A DNA stretch of 64,000 nucleotides from Hymenobacter fodinae (GTDB lineage: Bacteria; Bacteroidota; Bacteroidia; Cytophagales; Hymenobacteraceae): positions 682,001 to 746,000 of the forward strand of contig NZ_SRLA01000001.1 in the NCBI RefSeq assembly GCF_004745825.1. Direction: 5' to 3'. Under the pieces are notes generated by a model. That model was not told the origin of the DNA. It did no database searches and saw only the letters and a list, made by a program, of their open reading frames with translations. Position numbers and translations under genes: made by a program. Of this stretch, positions 50,178-59,111 are shown piece after piece (positions within the stretch are counted from its first letter, which is position 1; every line of letters starts with the position of its first letter).

Positions 50178-50762
50178 TCAGCGGTTAGAAAGGTCATAAC
50201 ATGTTGGCCGCTTGGCTTTCCCGCTAACTACATTTTGAATTAGCCGTTGGGCATTCTGGTTGATCACATCCTTGGGTGCTAAAGTCATTGCTTGCTCGAT
50301 AAATTTAACGGCGTCTTGGTCGCGACCTGCTACCAGAAGATTGATTGCATGGTTGCACAAGAGACCTGCGTCGGTAGGAGAAAGCGCCAATGCAGCGGCC
50401 GAATACATAACAGCATCTTCCGGCTTACCGGCTTCCATAGCCGCAATTGAAGCCTCACGAACAACATCGGCATTGTGAGGATATAGACGGTAGGCTTCAG
50501 CAAAGCAAGCCAATGCGTTAATATGGTCTCCCAAGCCTTGGTAAGCTTTTCCCATTCCCCAGCGAGCAGGCCAATGGTGGGGAAGAAGAGTCAGACATTT
50601 TTGAAAGTGGCGAATAGACTTGCGGCCTTTAAACCGGTTCCAAAAATTGGGTTTAGAAGAACTTCTTCCATCAAGTATTATCACGGCATCTAGTAATTCA
50701 AGAGCAGTTTGATAGTGCTTTTCGAATACTGGAATGAGCTCGTTAGGTAGTTCGTAGTTCAT
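50178..50762 (-). CDS. Tetratricopeptide repeat protein
   Basis: A 194-residue soluble TPR protein. Repeats cover residues about 55-170, for example HWPARWGMGKAYQGLGDHIN, ALACFAEAYRLYPHNADVVR and DAVMYSAAALALSPTDAGLL. TPR proteins form superhelical scaffolds that bind peptides. No effector domain is attached. The gene is lower in GC than its neighbours and has a partly different codon use, as is the neighbouring membrane protein at 49483. That may mean recent transfer. Partner unknown. Confidence 0.78.
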   Translation of the reverse strand: MNYELPNELIPVFEKHYQTALELLDAVIILDGRSSSKPNFWNRFKGRKSIRHFQKCLTLLPHHWPARWGMGKAYQGLGDHINALACFAEAYRLYPHNADVVREASIAAMEAGKPEDAVMYSAAALALSPTDAGLLCNHAINLLVAGRDQDAVKFIEQAMTLAPKDVINQNAQRLIQNVVSGKAKRPTCYDLSNR

Positions 50763-50922
50763 AATTAATAAACTAGGGTTATGTGATTGATGGGCTAAAG
50801 AAAGCTTATAGTGTTGTCTTCCAGGTCATGTATAGTCACTTCTCCTTTCGTATGTATGATGTTTACTGAGTCCATTGTTTTGGCAACATTAGTAATCGAA
50901 TAGATCTATAGGCAAGACAAAA

Positions 50923-50956
50923 AATAGGCGGTATTTCCGAGGAAATACCGCCTATT
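50923..50956 (-). terminator. Terminator after mfd
   Basis: The stem AATAGGCGGTATTTCC (50923-50938) pairs exactly with GGAAATACCGCCTATT (50941-50956) with almost no loop; toward mfd the minus strand runs into a T-rich stretch. Confidence 0.85.
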
Positions 50957-50975
50957 CAAGCCTGGCATTACATTC

Positions 50976-53900
50976 CTATACGCCTACCTTTTCCTCACTC
51001 CCCAACTCACTCAGAATTCGTTGGGCGGCTTGGACGTTTTTCACGTCCTCGATGCTGATGATGAGCTGCTCCTTGCGCTCCTTCATGGAGGCCGAGCGGG
51101 GGTGGGTTTGCACGTAGCTGAGGATGTTGCCGAAGGTGGGGCCCTGAAAGTACCGCTCGTTGTTGGTGGCCGGAATGAAGCCCTTCAGCAGGTTCTTTTT
51201 CAGCGTCAGCTTCTCGAAGCCGGCGTCGCAGGCCTGCCAGCGGAGGCGCACAATGTCGGCTAGCTGCTCCACCTCGGCGGGCAGCGGTCCGAAGCGGTCC
51301 ACCATGCCGTTGAGCACCTTGCGCAGCTCCTCGGCGTTCTTGGCCCTATCCAGCTTGCTATACAGCTGCAACCGCTCCGATACGTTGGCCACGTAGCGGT
51401 CGGGTATCAGCACCTGCAAGTCGGTCTCAATGTTGCACTCCTTGGGGGCTCCGGTGCCGGCCGCTTCCTGCAGGCGCTGGGTAGGGTCGCCGAGGAACAG
51501 GTCGCGGAACTCGGTTTCCTTCAGCTCCGTCACCGCCTCATCCAGAATCTGGTGGTAGGTCTCAAAGCCTAAGTCGTTGATAAAGCCCGACTGCTCGCCG
51601 CCCAACAGGTTGCCCGCCCCTCGAATGTCGAGGTCGCGCATGGCCACGTTGAAGCCCGCACCCAGGTCCGAGAATTCCTCCAGGGTGCTCAGGCGCTTGC
51701 GGGCATCAGAGGGCAGGCCGGCCACCGGGGGCGTGAGCAGGTAGCAGTAGGCCTTCTTGTTGGAGCGGCCCACGCGCCCGCGCATCTGGTGCAGGTCACT
51801 GAGGCCGTGCATGTGGGCCCGGTTGATGATGATGGTGTTGGCGTTTGGAATATCCAGGCCACTCTCAATGAGGGTGGTTGCCACCAGCACGTCGTAGTCG
51901 CCGTCCACAAACTTCATCATGCGCTTTTCCAGCAGGTCGCCGTCCATTTGGCCGTGCACGTAGGTCACGCGGGCATCGGGCACCAGGCGCAGAATCATGT
52001 TGGCCTGCTCCTCAATGTCCTTCACGCGGTTGTGCACATAAAACACTTGCCCGCCGCGCTTCAGCTCGCGGGCCACGGTGTCGCGCACCAGCGTTTCGTC
52101 AAACACGTGCAGCTCGGTTTGCACCGGCTGGCGGTTGGGTGGGGGCGTGGCAATTACGCTCAGGTCGCGGGCGCCCATCAGCGAGAAGTGCAGGGTGCGC
52201 GGAATGGGCGTGGCCGAGAGAGTGAGCGTATCCACGTTCACCTTAATTTCCTTGAGCTTGTCCTTGGTTTTTACCCCGAACTTCTGCTCCTCGTCAATCA
52301 CCAACAGGCCTAGGTCCTTGAACTGCACGTCCTTGTTGGTGAGGCGGTGTGTGCCAATGAGGATGTCGGTTTTGCCCTCGGCCACGCGGCCCAGGGTTTC
52401 CTTGATCTGCTTGGTAGTCTTAAAGCGGTTCACGTACTCCACCGTCACGGGCAGGTTGCTGAGCCGCTCCCGGAACGTTTTGTAGTGCTGCATGGCCAGA
52501 ATGGTAGTGGGCACCAGCACGGCCACCTGCTTGCCATCGGCCACGGCCTTAAACGCCGCCCGAATGGCTACTTCCGTCTTGCCGAAACCCACGTCGCCGC
52601 ACACCAGGCGGTCCATAGGGTGGGGCACCTCCATGTCGCGCTTCACGTCCTCGGTGGCCTTGGCCTGATCGGGCGTGTCCTCGTAGATGAAGCTGGATTC
52701 CAGCTCGGCCTGCATAAACGAGTCGTGGGCGAAGGCGTGGCCGGGCGCGGTTTTGCGCTTGGCGTACAGCCGAATCAGCTCGGCCGCAATGTCCTTCACC
52801 TTCTTCTTAACCGACTTCTTCTTGTTTTCCCACTCCGGCGAGCCCAGCTTGCTCATGGTAGGCGGCGTGCCCTCGGCCCCCGAGTACTTGGCAATCTTGT
52901 GCAGGGCGTGGATGCTCACCGTCAGCACGTCGTCGTCGCGGTACACCAGCCGGATGGCCTCCTGCAGCCGGTCGTTGATTTCCACCTGCGTGAGGCCCGC
53001 GAAGCGCGCAATGCCGTAGTCCTGATGCACCACGTAGTCGCCGGGTACCAGGGTGCGCAGCTCCTTCAGAGTCAGGGCCTTTTTCTTGGAGAACTTGCGA
53101 GTTTCCTGGGCCCGATAGAAGCGCTCAAACAGCTGGTGGTCGGTGTACACTACCAGCTTCAGATTTTCGTCAATGAAGCCCTCGCGCAGGCCTAGCAGCA
53201 TGTGCTGAAACTGCACGTTGTTGTCCAGCTCGTCGAAGATGGTACGCAGCCGGTCGGCCTGGCGGACCTGCTCGGCGGCAATAATATTGGTGTAGCCCTT
53301 CTGCTGGTTTTCGTGCAGGTTCTTGACGATGCGGTTGAAGTCCTTGTTGAAGCTGGGCTGGGGCTTGCTGCTGAACTGGAACTCCTCGCCGGTCTTGAAG
53401 TAAAACCGCTTGCCAAACTCCACCACCGCAAAGCCCTCCAGCAGCTTCTTAAAGCTCTTCCCCGATTCAAACAAGTCGGCGGGCTTGCTCACCACCTGCG
53501 TGCCGCCCGCTACTTCCAGCAGCTCCTTGAAGTTGGCCTCGGCCCGGTCGAAGGATTCATCTACCACGTCCAGGGTCTGGCGCAGGTCTTTGGCCCAGAT
53601 GCAGGTGTTCTTCGGAATGAAGTCGAGGAAGGCCTCGCGGGTTTCCTGGAGCAGCTTGGTCTGCACGTTCGGGATGATGCTCACCTGCTGGCGCTTCTCC
53701 ACCGAGAGCTGGCTCTCGGGGTCAAACGTCCGGATGGTTTCCACCTCATCCCCGAACAGCTCAATGCGGTAGGGCAGCTCGTTGGCGTAGCTGAAGATGT
53801 CCACAATGCCGCCGCGCACCGCAAACTGTCCTGGCTCATACACAAAGTCCGTCCGCTCGAAGTCGTACTCCGCCAGCATATCACTGATGAAGTTCACATC

Positions 53901-54488
53901 GAGCTTGTCGCCGGTCTTTACCACGAAGGTATTGGCCACCAGGCTTTTCTTGTTGATTACCTTCTCAAACAGCGCCTCCGGATAGGTTACGATGAGCGCA
54001 CCCGTAATGCCGGGCACCTGCCGCGGGGTAGCCTCCGGCGTCTCCGTCACTTCCCCTGAGCCCAGCACGGCCAGCGGCGAAGCGGGCGCCTCGGCCGCCG
54101 CTGCGGCGTCGCGGCGGGCGGTGTTGAGGCGGTTGAGCACCTCGGCCCGCATCAGCACGTTGGCGTTTTCCGTCTCATCGAACTTGTAAGGGTGCTTGTA
54201 GGAGCTCGGGAACAGCAACACCTCCGGCCCATCGGGGAGCAGGTTCTGCAAGTCGGCCATAAAGTAGCCGGCCTCCTCCTTGTCGTGCAAGATAAATAAG
54301 TGCGACAACGCCCCATGCGCTACCGCCGCGGCCACTACGGCATCCTGGCTACCCACTAAGCCCCGCAGGCGCAGGCGTAGCTCGGTACCGGAGTCGGCAG
54401 CCGGTTTCGCCGCCCCGTGCAAGCGGGCCGACAAGATTTGTACATCAGAATCGAGGCGGTAGAGACGAAGGAAATCGGAGACTTTCAA
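50976..54488 (-). CDS. mfd: Transcription-repair coupling factor Mfd
   Basis: A 1170-residue ATP-dependent translocase that displaces stalled RNA polymerase at DNA lesions and recruits UvrA. Domain order is normal: a UvrB-like N-terminal module, the RNA polymerase-interacting region (RTLVPGDYVVHQDYGIARFA), then the RecG/DEAD helicase with Walker A CGDVGFGKTEVAIRAAFKA, DEEQKFGVK (DExQ) and LSATPIPRTLHFSLMGARDL. The second helicase lobe contains the TRG-type motif GRVGRSNKKAYCYLL and QMRGRVG. The C-terminal D7 domain ends ELGSEEKVGV. All functional blocks are in frame. A -7-like box TACCTTTG lies 25 bases before the start. The gene has no exact CTAGGCCA octamer over 3.5 kb, in contrast with most of this window. 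Confidence 0.96.
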   Translation of the reverse strand: MKVSDFLRLYRLDSDVQILSARLHGAAKPAADSGTELRLRLRGLVGSQDAVVAAAVAHGALSHLFILHDKEEAGYFMADLQNLLPDGPEVLLFPSSYKHPYKFDETENANVLMRAEVLNRLNTARRDAAAAAEAPASPLAVLGSGEVTETPEATPRQVPGITGALIVTYPEALFEKVINKKSLVANTFVVKTGDKLDVNFISDMLAEYDFERTDFVYEPGQFAVRGGIVDIFSYANELPYRIELFGDEVETIRTFDPESQLSVEKRQQVSIIPNVQTKLLQETREAFLDFIPKNTCIWAKDLRQTLDVVDESFDRAEANFKELLEVAGGTQVVSKPADLFESGKSFKKLLEGFAVVEFGKRFYFKTGEEFQFSSKPQPSFNKDFNRIVKNLHENQQKGYTNIIAAEQVRQADRLRTIFDELDNNVQFQHMLLGLREGFIDENLKLVVYTDHQLFERFYRAQETRKFSKKKALTLKELRTLVPGDYVVHQDYGIARFAGLTQVEINDRLQEAIRLVYRDDDVLTVSIHALHKIAKYSGAEGTPPTMSKLGSPEWENKKKSVKKKVKDIAAELIRLYAKRKTAPGHAFAHDSFMQAELESSFIYEDTPDQAKATEDVKRDMEVPHPMDRLVCGDVGFGKTEVAIRAAFKAVADGKQVAVLVPTTILAMQHYKTFRERLSNLPVTVEYVNRFKTTKQIKETLGRVAEGKTDILIGTHRLTNKDVQFKDLGLLVIDEEQKFGVKTKDKLKEIKVNVDTLTLSATPIPRTLHFSLMGARDLSVIATPPPNRQPVQTELHVFDETLVRDTVARELKRGGQVFYVHNRVKDIEEQANMILRLVPDARVTYVHGQMDGDLLEKRMMKFVDGDYDVLVATTLIESGLDIPNANTIIINRAHMHGLSDLHQMRGRVGRSNKKAYCYLLTPPVAGLPSDARKRLSTLEEFSDLGAGFNVAMRDLDIRGAGNLLGGEQSGFINDLGFETYHQILDEAVTELKETEFRDLFLGDPTQRLQEAAGTGAPKECNIETDLQVLIPDRYVANVSERLQLYSKLDRAKNAEELRKVLNGMVDRFGPLPAEVEQLADIVRLRWQACDAGFEKLTLKKNLLKGFIPATNNERYFQGPTFGNILSYVQTHPRSASMKERKEQLIISIEDVKNVQAAQRILSELGSEEKVGV

Positions 54489-54512
54489 AACGAGGTTCGG
54501 CTAGGAGAGGAG

Positions 54513-54520
54513 CAAAGGTA
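54513..54520 (-). promoter_or_regulatory. Bacteroidota -7 box candidate for mfd
   Basis: On the minus strand the octamer is TACCTTTG, a match to TAnnTTTG, 25 to 32 bases before the mfd ATG. A -33 TTG was not found at the usual spacing. Confidence 0.35.
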
Positions 54521-54688
54521 GAAGCCCGGCCGGATGGAAATCCGGTCGGGCACAGGGTAATATGGGCGCTTGCAAAGACGCGTTCTTCAATACCGCCGCC
54601 AGCCCCTGAAAGTTTCCGACACTTTTCCGCGGCGGGCTCGTATCTTCCCACTTCACGGCAGCGAAGTCGCCCCAGCGGGCATAAGTAT

Positions 54689-54901
54689 ATGAGTGACAAG
54701 CAGAACGAGCAAGGGGCGGAAGAGTGGGATGCCATCCTGAATCAGTTGCGGCAAGTGCGCCAGCAGGTGCAGGAGCAAGGCCCCCTGCCCGAAGAGGAAA
54801 AGGCCGAAGCCGCTGAAGCCTTCCGCCGGGGCCTAGCCATGCTGGAAAGCCAGATGAACGACATGCAAGGCGGCCTAAAAGGCAGCTCCGGCAACTGGTA
54901 G
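54689..54901 (+). CDS. Small hypothetical acidic protein
   Basis: A 70-residue, Glu/Gln-rich helical protein (QLRQVRQQVQEQGPLPEEEK, EAAEAFRRGLAMLESQMNDM). It might form a coiled coil. There is no signal peptide or Cys. No family recognised; small helical proteins like this are common next to repair or stress genes but no link to mfd is shown. A promoter region shared with mfd is possible, since the two genes diverge. Confidence 0.55.
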   Translation: MSDKQNEQGAEEWDAILNQLRQVRQQVQEQGPLPEEEKAEAAEAFRRGLAMLESQMNDMQGGLKGSSGNW

Positions 54902-55010
54902 AGGAATAATTGGTAGAGGAATAGAATAACAACTCCCCTCCTTAGCCAAGGAGGGGCTAGGGGTGGTTGACCTGGCCTAGAACGATAGGGAATAATGGTA
55001 CCACCTAACC

Positions 55011-55111
55011 GTCATGCTGAGCTTGCCGAAGCATTTCTACCGCTGACTGATCAATTGATGTAAAACATCAGCAATGAAGCGGTAGAGATGCTTCGGCAAG
55101 CTCAGCATGAC
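55011..55111. repeat. REP-like inverted repeat, 34-bp arms
   Basis: Left arm 55011-55044 and right arm 55078-55111 are reverse complements with one mismatch. The arms begin GTCATGCTGAGCTTGCCGAA, with a 33-base spacer. Part of a cluster of two complete hairpins and one unpaired partial copy of the GTCATSCTGAG-type repeat. Confidence 0.88.
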
Positions 55112-55169
55112 GCCCTTCTTCATAGCCTAAGCCAGCTCCGCAGAGCTAACTCCTTCCTCTCACCCGTCC

Positions 55170-55206
55170 GTCATGTCGAGCTTGTCGAGACATCTCGCGT
55201 GCTGAC
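55170..55206. repeat. Half copy of the GTCATG-type repeat
   Basis: The sequence GTCATGTCGAGCTTGTCGAG resembles the left arm of the previous repeat and continues into ACATCTCGCGTGCTGAC, but no complementary arm follows. Confidence 0.6.
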
Positions 55207-55243
55207 GTTGAGTAGTAATCAAACTAGCCTTGAACGTCACAAA

Positions 55244-55350
55244 AGCACGTCATCCTGAGTGCAGCGAAGGATCTTCTCACGGCAGCACAAGGCCCTAGGC
55301 CAGTCGTCCGCGGGTGAGAAGATCCTTCGCTGCACTCAGGATGACGTGCT
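55244..55350. repeat. REP-like inverted repeat, 37-bp perfect arms
   Basis: Left arm 55244-55280 and right arm 55314-55350 are exact reverse complements (AGCACGTCATCCTGAGTGC type) flanking a 33-base spacer that holds a CTAGGCCA octamer. The spacer and arm lengths are like those of the first repeat. Confidence 0.9.
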
Positions 55351-55385
55351 GTAGTAGACTATTCAAACATCATTACTACTTAGCA

Positions 55386-55637
55386 CTACTCCCGCACAGG
55401 CGTGCGGATGGGCATAGTAGAAGGCTGGCTAGAGCGCTGAAATTTGCGGTTGAACTTGGCCGTATCCTTTATGGTAGACGTGCCCGCCGAGGTAGGAGCT
55501 TTCCTCGCCGGCTTCGTAGCCGGTTTACTCGACCGGGCGGCCGGAGTCGTTTTCTTGGCAGGGGCGGGCGTAGTTTGAGCGTGAGCCGCTAGGCCTAGTA
55601 ATAATGTGGTGGCGGCAAATAGGAGCTGCTTTCTCAT
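55386..55637 (-). CDS. Small secreted basic protein
   Basis: An 83-residue exported protein: signal peptide MRKQLLFAATTLLLGLAAHA, then a Lys/Ala/Pro/Thr-rich mature part (PAPAKKTTPAARSSKPATKP) ending in FNRKFQRSSQPSTMPIRTPV. No domains known. The frame is open to 55751, but the signal peptide starts at 55637. Composition resembles surface-associated linker proteins. Function unknown. Confidence 0.6.
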   Translation of the reverse strand: MRKQLLFAATTLLLGLAAHAQTTPAPAKKTTPAARSSKPATKPARKAPTSAGTSTIKDTAKFNRKFQRSSQPSTMPIRTPVRE

Positions 55638-55961
55638 GGTAATAAGCTGATAGTGAGAAGTGAATACACTGATAACGCAAAAACGCTCCTGTTGGGTGGT
55701 GGTTGCATTCGGCCCCGCTACGCTGCCGAGCAACGGCCATGCCCACTTCACTTAACCAGCGGCACTAGGCCACTCACAGCAACTGTAGCGGAGTAGTGTG
55801 TTTATTAGACAAATTATATATGTGGCTATGGGTAGTGGCCTAGGAAGCCAGGTAAATGCCGTTTTAAGCACTACTGAAAAATAAATAGTGAAATTAGGTA
55901 GGCAGGCAAAACGGTCTGCGCTCTATCTTCGCTGCTTCCTCTTCACAGCAGCTTCTACTTC

Positions 55962-56702
55962 GTGCGCGGTTCTTCTCACCTGGCCATTGGCCTGATTACC
56001 GGCGTAGCCGTGGCGTACTTAGTACCCGGCATTCCGGTTTCGCCGGCTGGCATTGCCCTGGCCGGCTTTTCCTCCCTGGCCCCCGACCTCGACCACCCCG
56101 GCTCCCGCCTGAGCAAGCGCCTGGGCTTCACCCAGCAGTATGTGCGCTGGGCCTTTGTGGCCGTGGCCGCTGGCCTGGCCCTCTACACTCATTTCCAGCT
56201 GCCCCCCGGCCCCGACCGGCGCATGGGCTTCACGGCGGCGCTGGCGTTTGGCCTCATCGGGGCGGCCATGCAGGGCGATTCCACTCGTAAGCTGGCCCTG
56301 CTTTTTACGGGCCTCAGTACCGTAGTAGCCGGCCTCTATACCGAGTTTGTGTGGCTGAGCATGCTCGGCCTATTCGTGTCAGTGGCTCCTTTCACCTCCC
56401 ACCGCTCCTGGACGCATACCCTCTGGGCCACCGCCCTCTGGACCTACATCGGTCACCTCGCCGACCGTAGCCTAGGCTGGCATGGGGTGGCCTTGTTTGC
56501 GGGCGGAGGCTACGTGTCGCACTTGCTGGCCGATACGCTCACCAAGGCCGGCGTGAAATGGCTCATGCCTCTCACCGATTTTACCCTAAAGATTCCGTTG
56601 ATCCGGACGGGCTCTAAAAGCGGCAATATGCTGGAAGTTGCTATTTGCCTGGGGTACGCTGGGGTAGTGCTGGCGTTAATATGTAGCACGCTCTCCATCT
56701 AA
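55962..56702 (+). CDS. Membrane-bound metal-dependent hydrolase (YdjM/DUF457-like)
   Basis: A 246-residue protein with several transmembrane helices. It starts at GTG (MRGSSHLAIGLITGVAVAYL) and shows the DUF457 HxxH/Asp signature: SHLAIGLITG, SLAPDLDHPGSRLSKRLGF, TSHRSWTHTLWAT and YVSHLLADTLTKAGVKWLMP. These His and Asp residues match the metal-binding sites of YdjM-type proteins, whose E. coli member is in the LexA regulon. No LexA-like site was looked for successfully. The AT-rich 219 bases before it have no ORF. The substrate is unknown. Confidence 0.85.
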   Translation: MRGSSHLAIGLITGVAVAYLVPGIPVSPAGIALAGFSSLAPDLDHPGSRLSKRLGFTQQYVRWAFVAVAAGLALYTHFQLPPGPDRRMGFTAALAFGLIGAAMQGDSTRKLALLFTGLSTVVAGLYTEFVWLSMLGLFVSVAPFTSHRSWTHTLWATALWTYIGHLADRSLGWHGVALFAGGGYVSHLLADTLTKAGVKWLMPLTDFTLKIPLIRTGSKSGNMLEVAICLGYAGVVLALICSTLSI

Positions 56703-57236
56703 ATTAGGCCCCTAGCGGGAACTATCTGCTTGAGTAGACCCCTTCTCCAAGAAAGAATGAGGAAGAGTAGGGTTGGTCTAGGAATAAGGAGGTTTTGTAT
56801 AGGAATATGTCATCTTGAAAGGTAATGACCTCATGAACTGATAGTTCTTGGTATCTTTGCAAGATCATAGTGTAATGCCCGCTATATAGGGCCAGTTCAG
56901 AGTTACAGTTCAGGAACCCCTCTACTTTTAGCCACCGACTGGCCTACGAATTACGGCACTTGTTTATTCCTACTGGACAAAACATAGTGTGATTGTACTT
57001 CGTTTATAGGTTGGAAAATATATGTTGTTTAATATTGTATCTTGCTCGACTTAGCAGGATCTGGTTCTTATATAGATAGCTATAGCGTTATACCTTATGC
57101 CTCACACGCCACTCCACTGTCTTCATAGTTTTCTCATCGTTGGGCGCTCTACCTTTCGAAGGCGTAGCGCTGCTGCCTCCGTGTATCATAGTCATGCATA
57201 GAAGTATATACACGAATAACGTGAGTAAGTGGTCAA
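56703..57236. other. AT-rich intergenic region
   Basis: A 534-base spacer, lower in GC than the rest. A TATCTTTG box at 56852-56859 matches the -7 consensus but without a -33 at the right distance. No convincing ORF is visible; a long minus-strand frame here is only a shadow of the next gene and its 5' region. Confidence 0.5.
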
Positions 57237-57263
57237 TTGTGAAAACCTCTAGATGTATCTTTG
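57237..57263 (+). promoter_or_regulatory. Promoter candidate for the NYN gene
   Basis: TTG at 57237-57239 is followed after 16 bases by TATCTTTG at 57256-57263, close to the TTG-N17-23-TAnnTTTG Bacteroidota promoter. It is 88 bases upstream of the NYN gene start. Confidence 0.45.
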
Positions 57264-57351
57264 ACCGGGTCGCTGCCCGGTGCAGGACCCGCCGAACCGC
57301 TCCCCTGCTCTTATTTACCCCACACCTTTTTGCGCACAAACCGTTTCTTGT

Positions 57352-58353
57352 ATGAACCAGATGAATAGCCCTCTGATTAGGATAGGCGTCTTCTATGACG
57401 GCAATTATTTCCTTAAGATCAGTGATTACTACTACTTCCAGCATGAGCGTAAGGCCCGTATTAGCCTGGAAGGCCTCCACGAATTTATCCGGCATCAAGT
57501 AGCTGAAGAAGAAGATGTAGATGTGCGCTTGGCGCAAATCACCGATTCTCACTTCTTCCGCGGCCGCCTATCTGCTACCGAAGCCCGCGACAAAGACCGC
57601 CTGTTCCACGACCGGCTGCTCGACGATATCCTGATGAACCTGGGCATCACCACCCACTACATGCCCCTGAAAACGCGCGACGGTCGTTTGCAGGAAAAAG
57701 GCATTGATGTGTGGCTGGCTTTGGAAGCCCTAGAACTGGCCATGCACAAGAGCTTCGACGTGATTGTGCTCATCGCCGGCGACTCTGACTATGTGCCCTT
57801 GATCAAGAAGCTCAACACCGTGGGTACCCGCGTGATGCTACTGAACTGGGACTTCAAGTACGTTGACTTTAAAGGCGAGAACCGCGTAACCCGCGCTTCG
57901 CAGCAGCTGCTGGAGCACGTAACTTACCCCACCCAGATGCACGACATCATCGACCAGGGCCTGAGCTCCGGCGACGAGCTGATCGAGACGCTGTTTGTGA
58001 ATACGCCCGAGCCTGTAGCTTTCCCGGCCGTAAAGCCCGTGCGCCCCACTGGCCCTACGGCCGCTGGTCCTGTGGGTACGGTTGGCATCAGCACCATCAA
58101 GAACCTGAAAAACGGGTTCGGCTTTGTGGTAATGCCCCCAAACAACCTGTTCTTCAGCTATGCTGATATGGCCGAAGGCGACTTCAACGATCTGCGTGAG
58201 GGCGACTGGGTGGAATTCACCGTAGGCCGCAACCACCGCGATGAAGATTGTGCCCGCCAGGTGCGCAAAGTTCCCGCTCCGGAAATGGAAGAAGGCGACG
58301 AGTACGGCGACGAAGCCGAACACGAGTCGATTGACTCTCCCGACCGTTTATAA
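57352..58353 (+). CDS. NYN/LabA-like nuclease domain with cold-shock-like domain
   Basis: A 333-residue soluble protein. Residues about 8-190 form a NYN (PIN-like) domain: RIGVFYDGNYFLK (first Asp), LQEKGIDVWLALEALELAM and VIVLIAGDSDYVPLIKKL hold the conserved acids that bind Mg in NYN ribonucleases. Residues about 245-315 resemble a cold-shock RNA-binding fold (GISTIKNLKNGFGFVVMPPN, FFSYADMAEGDFNDLREGDW, VEFTVGRNHRDEDCA). A Glu/Asp-rich tail follows. LabA-like NYN proteins are linked to RNA processing; the RNA-binding domain makes a nuclease that acts on structured RNA plausible. The ATG at 57352 is preferred. A terminator follows. Confidence 0.88.
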   Translation: MNQMNSPLIRIGVFYDGNYFLKISDYYYFQHERKARISLEGLHEFIRHQVAEEEDVDVRLAQITDSHFFRGRLSATEARDKDRLFHDRLLDDILMNLGITTHYMPLKTRDGRLQEKGIDVWLALEALELAMHKSFDVIVLIAGDSDYVPLIKKLNTVGTRVMLLNWDFKYVDFKGENRVTRASQQLLEHVTYPTQMHDIIDQGLSSGDELIETLFVNTPEPVAFPAVKPVRPTGPTAAGPVGTVGISTIKNLKNGFGFVVMPPNNLFFSYADMAEGDFNDLREGDWVEFTVGRNHRDEDCARQVRKVPAPEMEEGDEYGDEAEHESIDSPDRL

Positions 58354-58387
58354 TTCGCTCTAATACCTCAGGTTCGGCATCCTGCAT

Positions 58388-58429
58388 AAACGCCGGGCAC
58401 CCGCTTGCAACACGGGCCGCCCGGCGTTT
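58388..58429 (+). terminator. Terminator after the NYN gene
   Basis: The stem AAACGCCGGGC (58388-58398) pairs with GCCCGGCGTTT (58419-58429), and more T follow. Confidence 0.82.
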
Positions 58430-58442
58430 TTGTGTTGTATGG

Positions 58443-58566
58443 TGGGTGATGAAGAGATGAGGTGATGAAGTAAAGAGTGAAGAATCGAACCGTCAAAAGG
58501 AAAAGAGTTGAGTAAAAAGGCACGTCATCACCCAATTACTTCTTTACTTCTTACCTCATCACTTAA
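58443..58566. repeat. Purine-rich intergenic repeats in inverted pairs
   Basis: Left side 58443-58482 (GGTGATGAAGTAAAGAGTGA in the middle) and right side 58525-58566 (ATCACCCAATTACTTC type) are related in opposite sense. It is similar in style to the repeat arms around 1185 and 60612. It lies between two genes that converge. Confidence 0.6.
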
Positions 58567-59040
58567 TTACACCACTTCACGTGGGAAAAGCAGGTCGTGG
58601 AACTCGCGCTTGGAGGCGGGATAACGGTTGAAGGTGCCCAAGCCGCGGGCTACTACCAAGTTGTCACGGGCGGGGCAGGTGATGGTGGCGCTGCTAACCA
58701 CGAGGGTCTTGCCGCTGTGCTCCACTTGCCCGTAGGCCACTAGGTGGTCGTGCAGGTGCACGGGATAGAGGTAGTTGATTTTAAACTCTACCGTGGAAAC
58801 CAGCTCCCCGGCCGTGAAAGCCAAGGACAAGGCCGCCGCCCCCAGCGCCGAGTCCATGAGCCCGGCCAGCACCCCGCCGTGGCAGGTGCCGGGGGAGGAG
58901 AGGTGCTCCGGGCGCACCGTCATGGTATATTGCACCTCGCCGGGCGCTTTCAGCAGCAGCTCCATGCCATTTGTGCGGCCGTAGATGTTAATGCGGTTGT
59001 ATATGGCTATGAGGGTAGCCACATCGGGAAGTTGTTCCAT
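58567..59040 (-). CDS. PaaI-type hotdog thioesterase
   Basis: A 157-residue hotdog-fold protein. The family signature HGGVLAGLMDSALG follows SSPGTCHGG, and the neighbouring strands contain STVEFKINYLYPV and VAYGQVEHSGKTLVV. Asp in GLMDSALGA is at the position of the active-site acid of the PaaI group (His-Gly-Gly). These enzymes hydrolyse acyl-CoA thioesters such as phenylacetyl-CoA derivatives. The terminal VV-stop lies in the repeat region. Divergent from the Mpo1-like gene by 71 bases. Substrate not inferred. Confidence 0.88.
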   Translation of the reverse strand: MEQLPDVATLIAIYNRINIYGRTNGMELLLKAPGEVQYTMTVRPEHLSSPGTCHGGVLAGLMDSALGAAALSLAFTAGELVSTVEFKINYLYPVHLHDHLVAYGQVEHSGKTLVVSSATITCPARDNLVVARGLGTFNRYPASKREFHDLLFPREVV

Positions 59041-59111
59041 GAGAAAGGGAAGAGGCGGGCTGATAAGGTGGAAAAGTTAGCGTACTTTCAAGAAACCTAC
59101 CCCACCTCCGT

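Noticed and set aside
52347..54059. Long plus-strand frames opposite mfd
   Set aside because: Antisense shadows of a strongly conserved gene in a GC-rich genome; composition is not protein-like.
57088..57552. 154-codon minus-strand frame
   Set aside because: It overlaps the start of the NYN gene and its leader; no similarity, and its composition is like antisense sequence.
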